Positions 55,661 to 64,000 of a stretch of 64,000 nucleotides of DNA are shown in pieces; the stretch's first letter is position 1, and every line of letters begins with the position of its first letter. Both the position numbers and the translations under genes were made by a program. The notes under the pieces are model-generated. The model made no database searches, was not told where the DNA came from, and saw nothing but the letters and a program-made list of their open reading frames with translations. The DNA is from Schistocerca nitens (taxonomy: Eukaryota > Arthropoda > Insecta > Orthoptera > Acrididae): contig NC_064619.1 in the NCBI RefSeq assembly GCF_023898315.1, forward strand, positions 298,010,150 through 298,074,149, given 5' to 3'.

Positions 55661-56439
55661 GGTTTATTTATGGACAGAGGAGGATTTTTCTTTGCCCGAA
55701 TATTGTAAATTCGAAATCATTTTTCACTTTTAGACGTTTCGCCTCTTTTGTGGTGGAGCACTTTTTAGCAGACGACGACTCTACCCCCTCACCAACGTCC
55801 AAAACCTCCGTTCCGTGAATCCTTGAACACGTCATTCCGACCTTGTTAACTTTTTTTATCGGTTTTCTGACAGGTTTGGTGCTGCACACTACGTAATGGC
55901 CCTCCTGCGCCAATCTCTTCTTCTCAGAGTAGCACTTCCCCCCCCCCCCCCTGTCCTCAGTCATTTGTGGGATGTATTCCAATCTCTGTCTTCCCCGACA
56001 GTCTTTTACCCTACAGTCTTCCCTCAAGTACCATAGAAGTTATTACTTGAAGTCTTAACAGTTCACCTAATTTTCAACGTCAACCACATCGTAAACAGTT
56101 CGAGTCTCTTCTTTCCCGGTTTTCCCCACAGTCCGTGATTTACTACCACACATACCATACAGTACTGTGCTCCAAACGTACTTTCTCAGGAATTCATTCC
56201 ACAAATTAAGGCGATGTTCCACACTAATGCGCTTCTTTTTTCCAGAAATGTCCTCAAACTCTGTGACAGGCTGTTTTTCATGTACTCCTTGCTTCGTCCG
56301 TCACGTTTATTTTGCTTCCTTCAGTTTGTCTACTACGTGGTCTCCAATTTTGAAGTTTCTCGCTACTCTCTTTTTTGCTACTCTACATTACTTTCGTCTT
56401 TCTTCGATTATTCTAAATCCATAGTGTTCGCCGGTTAGA
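55661..56439. other. Unassigned region with a minus-strand open frame
   Basis: A 119-codon minus-strand frame (56027-55668) is rich in Lys/Arg/Glu ('KKCSTTKEAKRLKVKND') and includes a run of ten Cs (55939-55948) read as Gly. I do not recognise it. It could be a decayed ORF of the RTE-like LINE that follows, or chance. Confidence 0.3.
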
Positions 56440-57220
56440 ATGCTTATTCGACTCATCAAGACCTGAGAAATCTCACCTTTCGCTGACGATAGCAGTGTCA
56501 TTGGCGAATGTTATTACTGATATTCTTTCATTCTGAATTTTAATCCAACTCCTGAACTTCTATTTGCGTCAATCCTTCACCGATGCACAGATTGAACAGT
56601 AGGGGGAAAAGACTACTACTCGTTTCTGCCTACAGCTTATAGGTATTTTATCGTGAGTTTTGAACATCTTGCACCATGTTATATTCTCTAATGCTTTCCC
56701 TACGCCTGGAAATGCTATGAAGGCGTATTTTCTTTTTTTCCATTATCAAGTGCAACGACAGGAATGGTGCATTCACCTTTCCCAAAGCAAAATTAATCCT
56801 CGTATAACAGATCCACAATTTTCTTTTCCATTCTTCTACGTATTACTCTTGTCAGCAACTTTGATACATGGGCTGTTAAGCTGACTGTGCGTTAGGTCTC
56901 GCGCTGATGTGACCTTGCTGTCTTCGATATTTTCTGGATTCTATTTTTCCGAAAGTCTGGTGGGATGTCTCTAGACTCATAAATTCTACAAATGTAATTG
57001 AATGGTCGATTGACTGCCATTGTTTACAATGAATTTAGAAGATCCGAAGGACTTTTATCCATGTCTTCCATCTTAGTTCATCACAAGTCTTTCAAGGCTA
57101 TGTTAAACTTTGTTTCTAATACTGGATCCCCTATGTCTTCATTATCGACTCCCATTTCTTCCACTAACGCGTCATCACAGTCACTTCACCACATAGAGGC
57201 CGTTCCACGCTGTAACATAG
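56440..57220 (-). pseudogene. RTE-like LINE reverse transcriptase remnant
   Basis: Minus-strand phrases in order: 'LVEEMGVDNEDIGDPVLETK', 'FNIALKDL', 'YESRDIPPDFRK' (with changes) and 'SQLNSPCIKVADKSNT'. The region closes with 'FNLCIGEGLTQIEVQ' near 56600-56540. These correspond to the linker, fingers and motif B-proximal parts of an RTE-type ORF2. It is full of stops and indels. It lies just downstream (on the minus strand) of the terminal exon at 57788-57880. Confidence 0.75.
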
Positions 57221-57704
57221 ATGGTGCGTGTGAATGCCAGCGAATGAAATACATTGTAGAACGTTTTGGCGTTCGGTTCTGAGTAGTCCAGTGCGAACAG
57301 ATGTTAACTATGTGCTCAGACCATCACAAGAAAACAGCAATGAACACAGCCTCATTTACCATTGCACTATACCTGTGATCCGCACGCTACCCAACAACTA
57401 AGCAGCTGCTTTGTATGTGAAACGGCGAACACATGTTTTTTAATTCGAATGCATCATTTGTTTGTGAATCGTAACTGCTTTACCAATAACATTCGTCATT
57501 CATTAAAATCCCAATGGATCTGAAACAGTGCTCGGTCCGTGTTTATTCCTGGCTTTCTGGTAACACGTAGAAAATACGATTTCCTTCTACGGATGCGAAC
57601 AGTGAGGTACAAAGTAAATAACTAAAAACATTGCTGAGGAAAGGAATTTTTTGAAAATTGAAAGAAAAGAACAGTTTTTTCTTTTTTTTTCTCGGGTGCC
57701 TGCT
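57221..57704. other. Spacer and probable 3' flank of the minus-strand gene
   Basis: No coding region. T-rich stretch at 57660-57690. Confidence 0.4.
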
Positions 57705-57710
57705 TTTATT
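57705..57710 (-). terminator. Polyadenylation signal AATAAA for the minus-strand exon
   Basis: AATAAA on the minus strand lies 78 bases after the stop codon of the exon at 57788-57880, a usual position for a short 3' UTR. Confidence 0.7.
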
Positions 57711-57787
57711 TTGCTTTACTCCTTGGCACAATGGTTAATTCTACAGTGACAGTGGACTTGAAAACACTGTACTGAAGCGAAAGGCGG

Positions 57788-57880
57788 CTACAAGACGCTG
57801 GCAGTCTTGCGGTAGGCGGCGAACTGCTCCAGATACTGGTGGGTGGTGTCAGTCGGCTGGTAGATGTCGTTCATCCGGTT
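57788..57880 (-). CDS. Terminal coding exon of an unidentified host gene
   Basis: The minus strand shows a pyrimidine-containing 3' splice site 'tgtatttctgttgcag' directly before AAC. An open 30-codon exon follows, NRMNDIYQPTDTTHQYLEQF-AAYRKTASVL, ending in TAG (57788-57790). AATAAA follows 78 bases on. Base composition is GC-rich and codon-like against AT-rich surroundings. If the frame is as read, the upstream intron is phase 0. I do not recognise the protein. The 'Y.P....HQYLE.F..YR' pattern is weakly like the C-terminus of FGGY-type sugar kinases, which is only a guess. Earlier exons should lie at higher coordinates, possibly beyond the window. Confidence 0.72.
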   Translation of the reverse strand, partial: NRMNDIYQPTDTTHQYLEQFAAYRKTASVL

Positions 57881-58522
57881 CTGCAACAGAAATACAATCA
57901 CGGCTGCTCAGTACAGGGTGATCGACAGTGTTACACTCTGTATTAAACACTGCACTTGACAGGCGACCCATCTAACTCAGTCACAAAGCGACAATCACAT
58001 AAACTTAAAGACAGCGCTTGATTCAACGGAATTCACAGGTCTGCAACTAGCTTTATAACCTCCTGTTTTACACACTACTATGAACAGAATGGTAAGGTCT
58101 AGCCCAGCAAACTTATACGGGAATCGTTGCGAGAAAGGCGATATTTCTCTCACGGAACAGCAGAATCAATTCAGATTGTTTTCTTCTACAGCCTACATCA
58201 ATATTTGGTAAGAGAAGTTATGGCTTGTTCACAACACAGAATCATTTCCAAATATTGTTCGTTATGTCCTCTAAAGTGACATGTGATTTGTCTAACCAAA
58301 CAAAGTAAACGTAAGAGATAAATAGCACACACAATGATAACATACACGGCTTCAGGAAAACGACTACAATACTCGTTTTCTTCATAACTACATATTGTAG
58401 CTGAATCTGTGTCATTTATTCTGTCTTCTTTAAACAACCTTGAACTTAGTCATCATTCGCAGTGCGACACACATGAAAATGGCCTTAAGGAATTCCCCTG
58501 CTTGATGATGGATGTGACCAAA
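57881..58522. other. Probable intron of the minus-strand gene
   Basis: No exon or repeat seen between the 3' splice site at 57880 and the SINE at 58523. Confidence 0.45.
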
Positions 58523-58720
58523 GCCGGCCGGAGTGGCCGAGCGGTTCTAGGCGCTACAATCTGGAACCGAGCGACCCCTACGGTCGCAGATTCGAATCCT
58601 GCCTCGGGCATGGATGTGTGTGATGTCCTTAGGTTAGTTAGGTTTAATTAGTTCTAACTTCTAGGCGACTGATGACCTCAGAAGTTAAGTCGCATAGTGC
58701 TCAGAGCCATTTGAACCATT
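58523..58720 (+). repeat. tRNA-headed SINE
   Basis: Complete head (A box tggccgagcgg, B box 'gattcgaatcc') and tail. Flanks 'tgtgacca' and 'tgtgccca' suggest a duplication with one change. Confidence 0.88.
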
Positions 58721-60229
58721 TGTGCCCACAGCCGCTCGTCTCATCCCCTTTTCTCGCACACCCTTTACAATACAAACTTTCATAGGTGATACACGTTCCT
58801 TATACGGCCCCATGAAAAAGTCTGACGCTGCGCAAGATGGCCTCCCAAGTGGTCGCGCAAGAGACCCTCTTCTATCAACTAACATTTGGGGAAATTATTT
58901 CTTAGACATTTGTGTGTTTCAATGTGATACGCCGTGGCTCGCTAGCTTGTTTGGAAAGCAATCTGGCCGCATTCTTCCTCAAATTGAGGGGAAGCATCTG
59001 ACTGCAAGATGGACAAAAAGTCAGAACACTTACATTCCCCTTTTCTTAAACTGGTGAGTCACATTTGGCATTTGTACAAATTAATCGACACCATACTTGC
59101 ACTTTATCCCATGGCGTACAAACTCGACGTTTTTTCGGTTGCTCAGAATGACGATTCATGCATTCGTTGAGACATTGTCGCGTTTTTGAAAATCACACAT
59201 TTGGTCTTCTTGGAAGATGTCTATCATTAAATTTGCAAATCTACTAGATTTCTTTACATTTTGAATTATATATTGACCAACTATTTTACGAACACCACAG
59301 TGAGAGCTATGTCGTATGACAGATTTCTTTGGAATACGAAAACATGACTACTGCATATGCCCGACATTTACTTCGTTGTTGAGTGATCTTGCAATCGATA
59401 ATACTCTGGTACTCAGTACAAACTTGAAACTTCGTGACACAATATACCTAAGTGCCGTACTAGGGCCCGAACCTTCGCCTTTCGCCCCTGATTCGCTTAC
59501 CAACTGAGCTGACCAGGTATGGCTCAAAGTTCAACTCGGAAATTAAATTACCATTCTCTCGCTGGTATTTTCCACATTGTACAGATCCAGGCAAGCTCTC
59601 TCTCTTACATGACTGGTAGGGAACAGCTTAGTCAGACTCTGTGGGCTACTTCCCTGTGCACGATGTTATGTAGGAGAACATACTCGGAGTTTACAAAGAA
59701 GGAGAGAGCTCTTAGCCGTCCGCAAGGGTGGGTGTGGTGTAGCGGCTCTTGACTCCCACCAGGAACGTCGAGTAAAGAGTTTATATTCATGACTAAGTTG
59801 TCATACACTGCCAGAAGTCATTCACGTGACTCCGCGAAACCTCTAGTTTAGCAAACTGTAGCATTATGTGGCTGATCATGGCGACACATTACTATGGCTT
59901 TAGCAACTGCCGTATAATGTGTCTGTCTAATCGCCGCAATGTTCATGAAAAATTATGCCATTTCCGTTGGCACAGCTGTGCTTTCGTGCTGACGTAAACC
60001 CAAAGCAGACGCATACCTTCCTAGGACAATGCTGAAATAGCTCTCTCAACCATTTTCCTGTAGACCTCTCGTACCCGCTTTTGCCAGGGTACAAAAAAGG
60101 ATCGGTTCAACACATCGGCAGCCCGCAACAAATCACAGAAGGACCACCGTCCCCTTTCCACTGCCTCACAAGTTAAACATGACAGGTAGTGGTAGACGTG
60201 GCCAGCGTCCGTCACCACTTCTCAGGTCA
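58721..60229. other. Spacer with a decayed tRNA-like fragment
   Basis: No gene supported. At 59440-59525 the minus strand reads 'tcagctcagttggtaagc' and 'ggttcgggccc', a decayed A box and B box with 'gcgaaaggcgaagg' between them. This resembles the CGCGAAA-loop SINE head at 30.4 kb. Confidence 0.45.
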
Positions 60230-60485
60230 CCTCAACAATCCTCCCAAACTGCACCAAAATCGTTTATGTAGATCAGGAACAGCACAGGGCCTATTAACAC
60301 TTCCTTGGGAAATAACAGATATTACTTCCGTTGCACTCGATGACTTTCCGTCAATTATTTCGAACTCTGGCCTTTCTGGCAGAAAATCTGGAATGCATTT
60401 GATTAGAAGTCGCTTGTGAGGAACGGTGTCAAAAGCCTTCTGGAAATCTAAAAATATGGAATCAATGTGACATCCAGTGTCGATA

Positions 60486-60875
60486 AAAAATTGGTTCAAA
60501 TGGCTCTGAGCACTATGGGACATACCATCCACGGTCATCAGTCCCCTAACTAACCTAAGGACACCCAGTCATCACGAGGCAGAGAAAATCCCTGACCCCA
60601 CCGGGAATCGAACCCGGGAACCCTGGCGTGGGAAGCGAGAACGCTACCGCACGACCACGAGCTGCGGACGATAAAAAATTGGCTCTGAGCACTATAGGAC
60701 TTACTGGTAACTTCTGAGGACATCAGTCCCCTAGCACTTAGAACTACTTAAACCTAACTAACCTAAGGACATCACACACATCCGTGTCCGAGGCAGGATT
60801 CGAACCTGCGACCGCAGCGGTCGCGCGGTTCCAGACTGTAGCGCCTAGAACCGCTCGGACGCAGAGGCCGGCCAC
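60486..60875 (-). repeat. tRNA-headed SINE (outer copy), split by another SINE
   Basis: Reverse copy with the head ending at ~60873 and duplication tgtcgata at 60478-60485 and 60876-60883. Its 3' part was invaded by the Gly-headed SINE at 60495-60668. Confidence 0.85.
60495..60668 (-). repeat. SINE with tRNA-Gly-like head (inner copy)
   Basis: Head complement 'gggaatcgaacccggg' and 'tgggaagcgagaacgctacc'. A 14-bp duplication cgataaaaaattgg lies at 60481-60494 and 60669-60682. Part of the tail ('ttaagtagttctaagttcta' region) is deleted compared with 41830-42047. Confidence 0.85.
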
Positions 60876-61520
60876 TGTCGATAACATTCGTTTTTTGGTG
60901 AGAATAAAGAAGTGGTTATGTTTCACAAGAACGATATGTTGTCTGTTTGAAAATAAATCGTTTTCTTCGAGGTGATTCATAACGTTCCAACACAGTACAT
61001 GTTCTAAGGCCCTACTGCAAATCGACGTTAGTGAATTGCGTCTGTAATTCAGCGGATTACTCCTATTTCGTTTCTTGGGTGTAGGAGTGACTTGTGCAAC
61101 TTCCCATGTTTTAGGTACGGATCTTGCGATGAACAAGCGGTTGTATATGATTGGTAAGTACGGAGCTATTGTATCACCATACACTGAAAAGTTTCTGAGT
61201 GGTATACAATCTGGACTGGAAGCATCGCCTTTATTAAGTGATTTAAGCTGCTTCGCTACCTATTTTTAGAAGCTACCTATTTTTAAGTGCTCATGTTTCC
61301 AATTGTTCTTGATGCGAATTGTAAACAAGTACTTCGTCTTATTTGATGAAGGAATTTGGGTAGTTTAGCAACTCTGTTTTAGTGCCGCTGTTTTCACAAT
61401 AACACCATTGTTATCGTGCAGTGAAGGTATTGATTGCATCTTGTCGCTGGTGTACTGTACATACGACCAGAATATCCTTGGTTTTTCTGTCAGATTTCGA
61501 TATGGGATTTAAAAAGGTGT

Positions 61521-61959
61521 TATTAACTGCACCACATGTTGTTATTTTACGAAGGCCTGTATTTCTCGAGTTAAAAGTAGACTACACGACTTCGTAACGA
61601 GTCATTAAATTTTAATATTTATTAAAAACAAGTTATTTCAAAGCCTTTGCTTCAGTGATTGACTCAGAAACGCACATCACCCGTTATTAATCAGGATGCG
61701 CTTCTAAGACATTGTTGCATTATCGCGTAACATTTTTGGTTTCTAATCCAGAGGCGTTGTCCTGACAAAAAGCAGCGATGTCGTTTCTACTCGTAATACT
61801 AGCACAGACGAATTTCATTTCTTTTTATATTTTGAAGTAATTGCTTTACTGGCAACTACGCTGCTGAACTTGAGGCGAGGACAGCCACCTGATGATGGAG
61901 CACTGTTTTCGGAACTTATTAATAACGGTTCGGTGCACGTCTCTTTATCGAATTCCGAA
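61521..61959. other. Spacer
   Basis: AT-rich, nothing recognised. Confidence 0.35.
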
Positions 61960-62275
61960 GCGACATCGTGCGAAAATTATCGATAGTGGTACGTCGGCAG
62001 GCCGCTAGGAAGCAGCCAGCGAGCCCGAGAGCGAAGCTTATCGCAGGACGGGTAATTACCGGGTCCTGGGAGCGAGGCGGCGACGCGAGGTGCAGCGCAG
62101 CAGGAAGCGCCGGCGGCGGTGGGGCGCAACTGTTTATCTGCGCGGAACGTCCAGCCCGCCGAGTTTGTTTACCGCGCGCGAGCCGATTAGGGCGTCGGGG
62201 GAGCGACTCTAGAAGTCGGTGTATCAGTTTACTCGCGCCGGGCAGGCGAAAAGAAGGCCAGCCTGCGGGTGTTTG
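61960..62275. promoter_or_regulatory. CpG-rich block, possible promoter or first-exon region
   Basis: A ~300-base island of high G+C with many CpG dinucleotides (for example 'gaggcggcgacgcgaggtgc', 'gcgccggcggcggtggggcg') in otherwise AT-rich DNA. It has no transposon signature and no convincing protein. Its role as a promoter is inference from composition only. Confidence 0.35.
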
Positions 62276-62870
62276 AAAAAGCGATACCGCGTCATCACCA
62301 CAAGTTCTGAAAACTAAACATCTATGTTTCAAAATACAGGAGATACCCTAAGGAAAACACCAAGTCCGTTTAAAGACATTTGCACGAAACGCGGGCGATT
62401 AAAATTCATAAAAGTGTGCTTCATAGATGCCTGGCAGCGTTACCAAGCATAAGAATAGCCCCACGTCCTCTATATATTCTTAGTAACGGGATCGACACAG
62501 CATAAAATTGCAACGCTCTATGAGGTGCTCAGTATTGCAGTATTATGAATGGAACACACACAACACTGGAGTAATATTCAACAATATTTATTATTTGTCA
62601 CACGAACAGGTTTTAAGATGTTACGCCATCATCAGGTACAAACGTAAGTATGTGGTGCAAAGAAATTTTGTTGTCTCAAAGATTTTGAGGTAGTGCATCT
62701 ACCCGAGTGTGTCTAATCCGAGAAATGAACAATTTAACGCCAGAATTAGGAATAAACAAGAAGGATTTAAGCTTAAATCCAGGAATGTAAAAACATCATT
62801 TTATGGGCACAACACCCGTTGAACACTTTTTGGCTAATGGTAAAGACAGCGCTGCAGCTTTGGAAACGAA

Positions 62871-63090
62871 CTGATATATAAAACTACTTTTAAGCGTGTC
62901 AAATTCTGTATAGGTCAGTCTGGCAGGGCAATATGTATGCGCTTGAAGGAGCACCACAGTAGTTGGAAACTTGAAAAAGAAGACTTTACTTTAGGAGACC
63001 AGCTGCTTAAAGAGCGTGAAACGTTACATCACATCCATAAAGGAAGGAAGATGAACTATCTTGAAATTTTGGAAATTAATAAACACGTGT
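62871..63090 (+). pseudogene. GIY-YIG endonuclease remnant of a Penelope-like element
   Basis: Plus frame: 'KRVKFCIGQSGRAICMRLKE' then 'HHSSWKLEKEDFTLGDQLLK' and 'HHIHKGRKMNYLEILEINKH'. The IGQSGR and RLKEH blocks and the 'KGRKMNYLE.LEI.K' ending are characteristic of the GIY-YIG domain of Penelope-like proteins. It is cut by the SINE's target at 63081-63091 and continues after 63304 as 'LSVQTQFPY'-like text. Confidence 0.75.
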
Positions 63091-63091
63091 C

Positions 63092-63293
63092 AAAAAATGG
63101 TTCAAATGGCTCTGAGCACTATGGGACTCAACTACTGTGGTCATTAGTCCCCTAGAACTTAGAACTACTTAAACCGAACTAACCTAAGGACATCACACAC
63201 ATCCATGCCCGAGGCAGGATTCGAACCTGCGACCGTAGCAGTCGCGCGGTTCCGGACTGCGCGCCTAGAACCGCTAGACCACCGCGGCCGGCA
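63092..63293 (-). repeat. tRNA-headed SINE in the Penelope-like element
   Basis: Complete reverse copy. A perfect 11-bp duplication aaacacgtgtc lies at 63081-63091 and 63294-63304. Confidence 0.93.
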
Positions 63294-63888
63294 AAACACG
63301 TGTCCATCATCCCAACCTCAGTACTGAGTGTCCAGACACAGTTCCCTTACTCGCACTTCTTACTGCAGATACTGCACATAATCCCGTCCAGGCCCTGTTG
63401 TAAATTACTCCTCTTACTCACGTGCCTTATTTCACTTTATTTTAGTTACTTTAATTTTTCTCGTTGAGTTATAAAATTGTACTTTCTATAATGACAGCTT
63501 CTTCACTAACCTGCTTAATATCATTATTATATCTCTCTGTTTATAATTCAGGATCTATTAAAGTCAAGGCTGCTTTGTTCAGCCACATCTTTGGAATATA
63601 TCACCAAAGTTTATTGTTCAATTATTTTCTGCTGTGTATAACTGTTGTAATTTGTCTATAATTCATTAGTTAATACGTCACGTATTTTACCTTAGTTAAA
63701 TAATTTTACATTACTTTTACACTGAAACAATCCTTCTCCTTTTATTCCTAATTCTGACATTAAAATTTTCATTTCTGGAAATGGAGATACTCTGTAGATG
63801 CACTACTTTAAAATATTTGATCCAACAAAATTTCACTCCACCACATACTTATGTTTGTACCTGATAGCGTAATAGGCGAAAACCAAAA

Positions 63889-64000
63889 AATGGTTCAAAT
63901 GGCTCTGAGCACTATGCGGCTTAACTTCTGAGGTCATCAGTCGCCTAGAACTTAAAACTAATGAAACCTAACTAAGCAAAGGACATCACACACAACCATG
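63889..64000 (-). repeat. tRNA-headed SINE, cut by the window edge
   Basis: The 3' tail ('tggttcaaatggctctgagc' on the plus strand) to 'ggacatcacacacaaccatg' is present; the head lies beyond position 64000. Confidence 0.9.

Larger units (their letters stand above)
60230..61520 (-). pseudogene. CR1/jockey-like LINE, linker and RT remnant with nested SINEs
   Basis: Minus strand: 'KPRIFWSYVQYTSDKMQSIP' (linker, about 61490-61430), 'NWKHEH' further on, then 'MYGDTIAPYLPIIYNRLFIA', 'PKTWEVAQVTPTPKK' and 'LTSICSRALEHVLCWNVMNH' (fingers, about 61040-60980). After the SINE block comes RT motif A 'SIFLDFQKAFDTVPHKRLLI', then 'VISVISQGSV'. The YADD box and C-terminus are not seen. Reading resumes correctly on both sides of 60478-60883. 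Confidence 0.82.
62600..63884 (+). mobile_element. Penelope-like element remnant with inverted terminal repeats
   Basis: The left segment 62620-62710 and right segment 63779-63870 are inverted copies ('aggtacaaacgtaagtatgt' against 'acatacttatgtttgtacct'). Between them is a plus-strand GIY-YIG endonuclease remnant and, later, a SINE (63092-63293). Penelope-like retroelements have RT plus GIY-YIG and complex terminal repeats; no RT is left here. Each end bears a hammerhead-like core (CTGATGA, minus, 62635-62629; and 'ctgatagcgtaataggcgaa', plus, 63861). Confidence 0.7.

Noticed and set aside
55668-56027. 119-codon minus-strand protein gene
   Set aside because: Includes a homopolymer C run and low-complexity Lys/Glu stretches, with no recognised domain; kept only as an unassigned region.
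61919-62332. 137-codon minus-strand protein in the CpG-rich block
   Set aside because: Low-complexity Ala/Pro/Arg composition explained by high GC; no motif.

Overview
The window is nuclear DNA of a large-genome insect, most likely a locust or grasshopper (Schistocerca-like). Three things point there. It holds spliced exons of an animal-type urocanate hydratase. It has a very dense and varied load of insect transposable elements. Its tRNA-derived SINEs, with the shared tail 'gtccttaggttagttaggtt', match families I remember from Schistocerca; that recollection could not be checked here. There is no bacterial gene organisation, no CRISPR array and no functional rRNA or tRNA gene.

Host genes are few. 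The last three coding exons of urocanate hydratase lie on the + strand at 24789-24870, 26784-26894 and 44715-44838. They join in frame to give the C-terminal 105 residues. The two introns are 1.9 kb and 17.8 kb, and both are filled with transposons. A second host gene is seen only as a minus-strand terminal exon (57788-57880), with a good 3' splice site and a poly(A) signal; its product is not recognised.

Left third (1-20 kb): a 5S-rRNA-derived SINE with perfect target-site duplications, then a Tc1-like DNA transposon, then an old minus-strand R1-like non-LTR retrotransposon running from about 19.9 kb down to about 2.5 kb. The R1-like element has been split by a Gypsy-type LTR retrotransposon (4301-9639), an I-clade-like LINE on the opposite strand (10543-16492) and a foldback element (18948-19245).

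Middle (20-45 kb): Tc1/mariner remnants, foldback elements, many tRNA-headed SINEs, compound SINEs with divergent heads, two RTE-like LINE fragments and a nearly complete Tc1-like element (31786-33196). Most of these sit inside urocanase introns. Right third (45-64 kb): a tandem repeat just downstream of urocanase, an internally deleted mariner, about 7 kb of AT-rich sequence without recognisable features, RTE-like and CR1-like LINE remnants, a CpG-rich block, and a Penelope-like element with a GIY-YIG endonuclease remnant.

The most notable signals are as follows. (i) Hammerhead-ribozyme-like motifs lie in two unrelated foldback elements, with degenerate relatives in the Penelope-like terminal repeats. 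(ii) The Gypsy copy has a 3' LTR that ends in an inverted copy of its own U3 start, so both outer ends are U3 ends, yet it has a perfect 5-bp duplication. (iii) Several SINE structures are double-headed, with divergent tRNA-like heads, and one is flanked as a whole by a 13-bp duplication.
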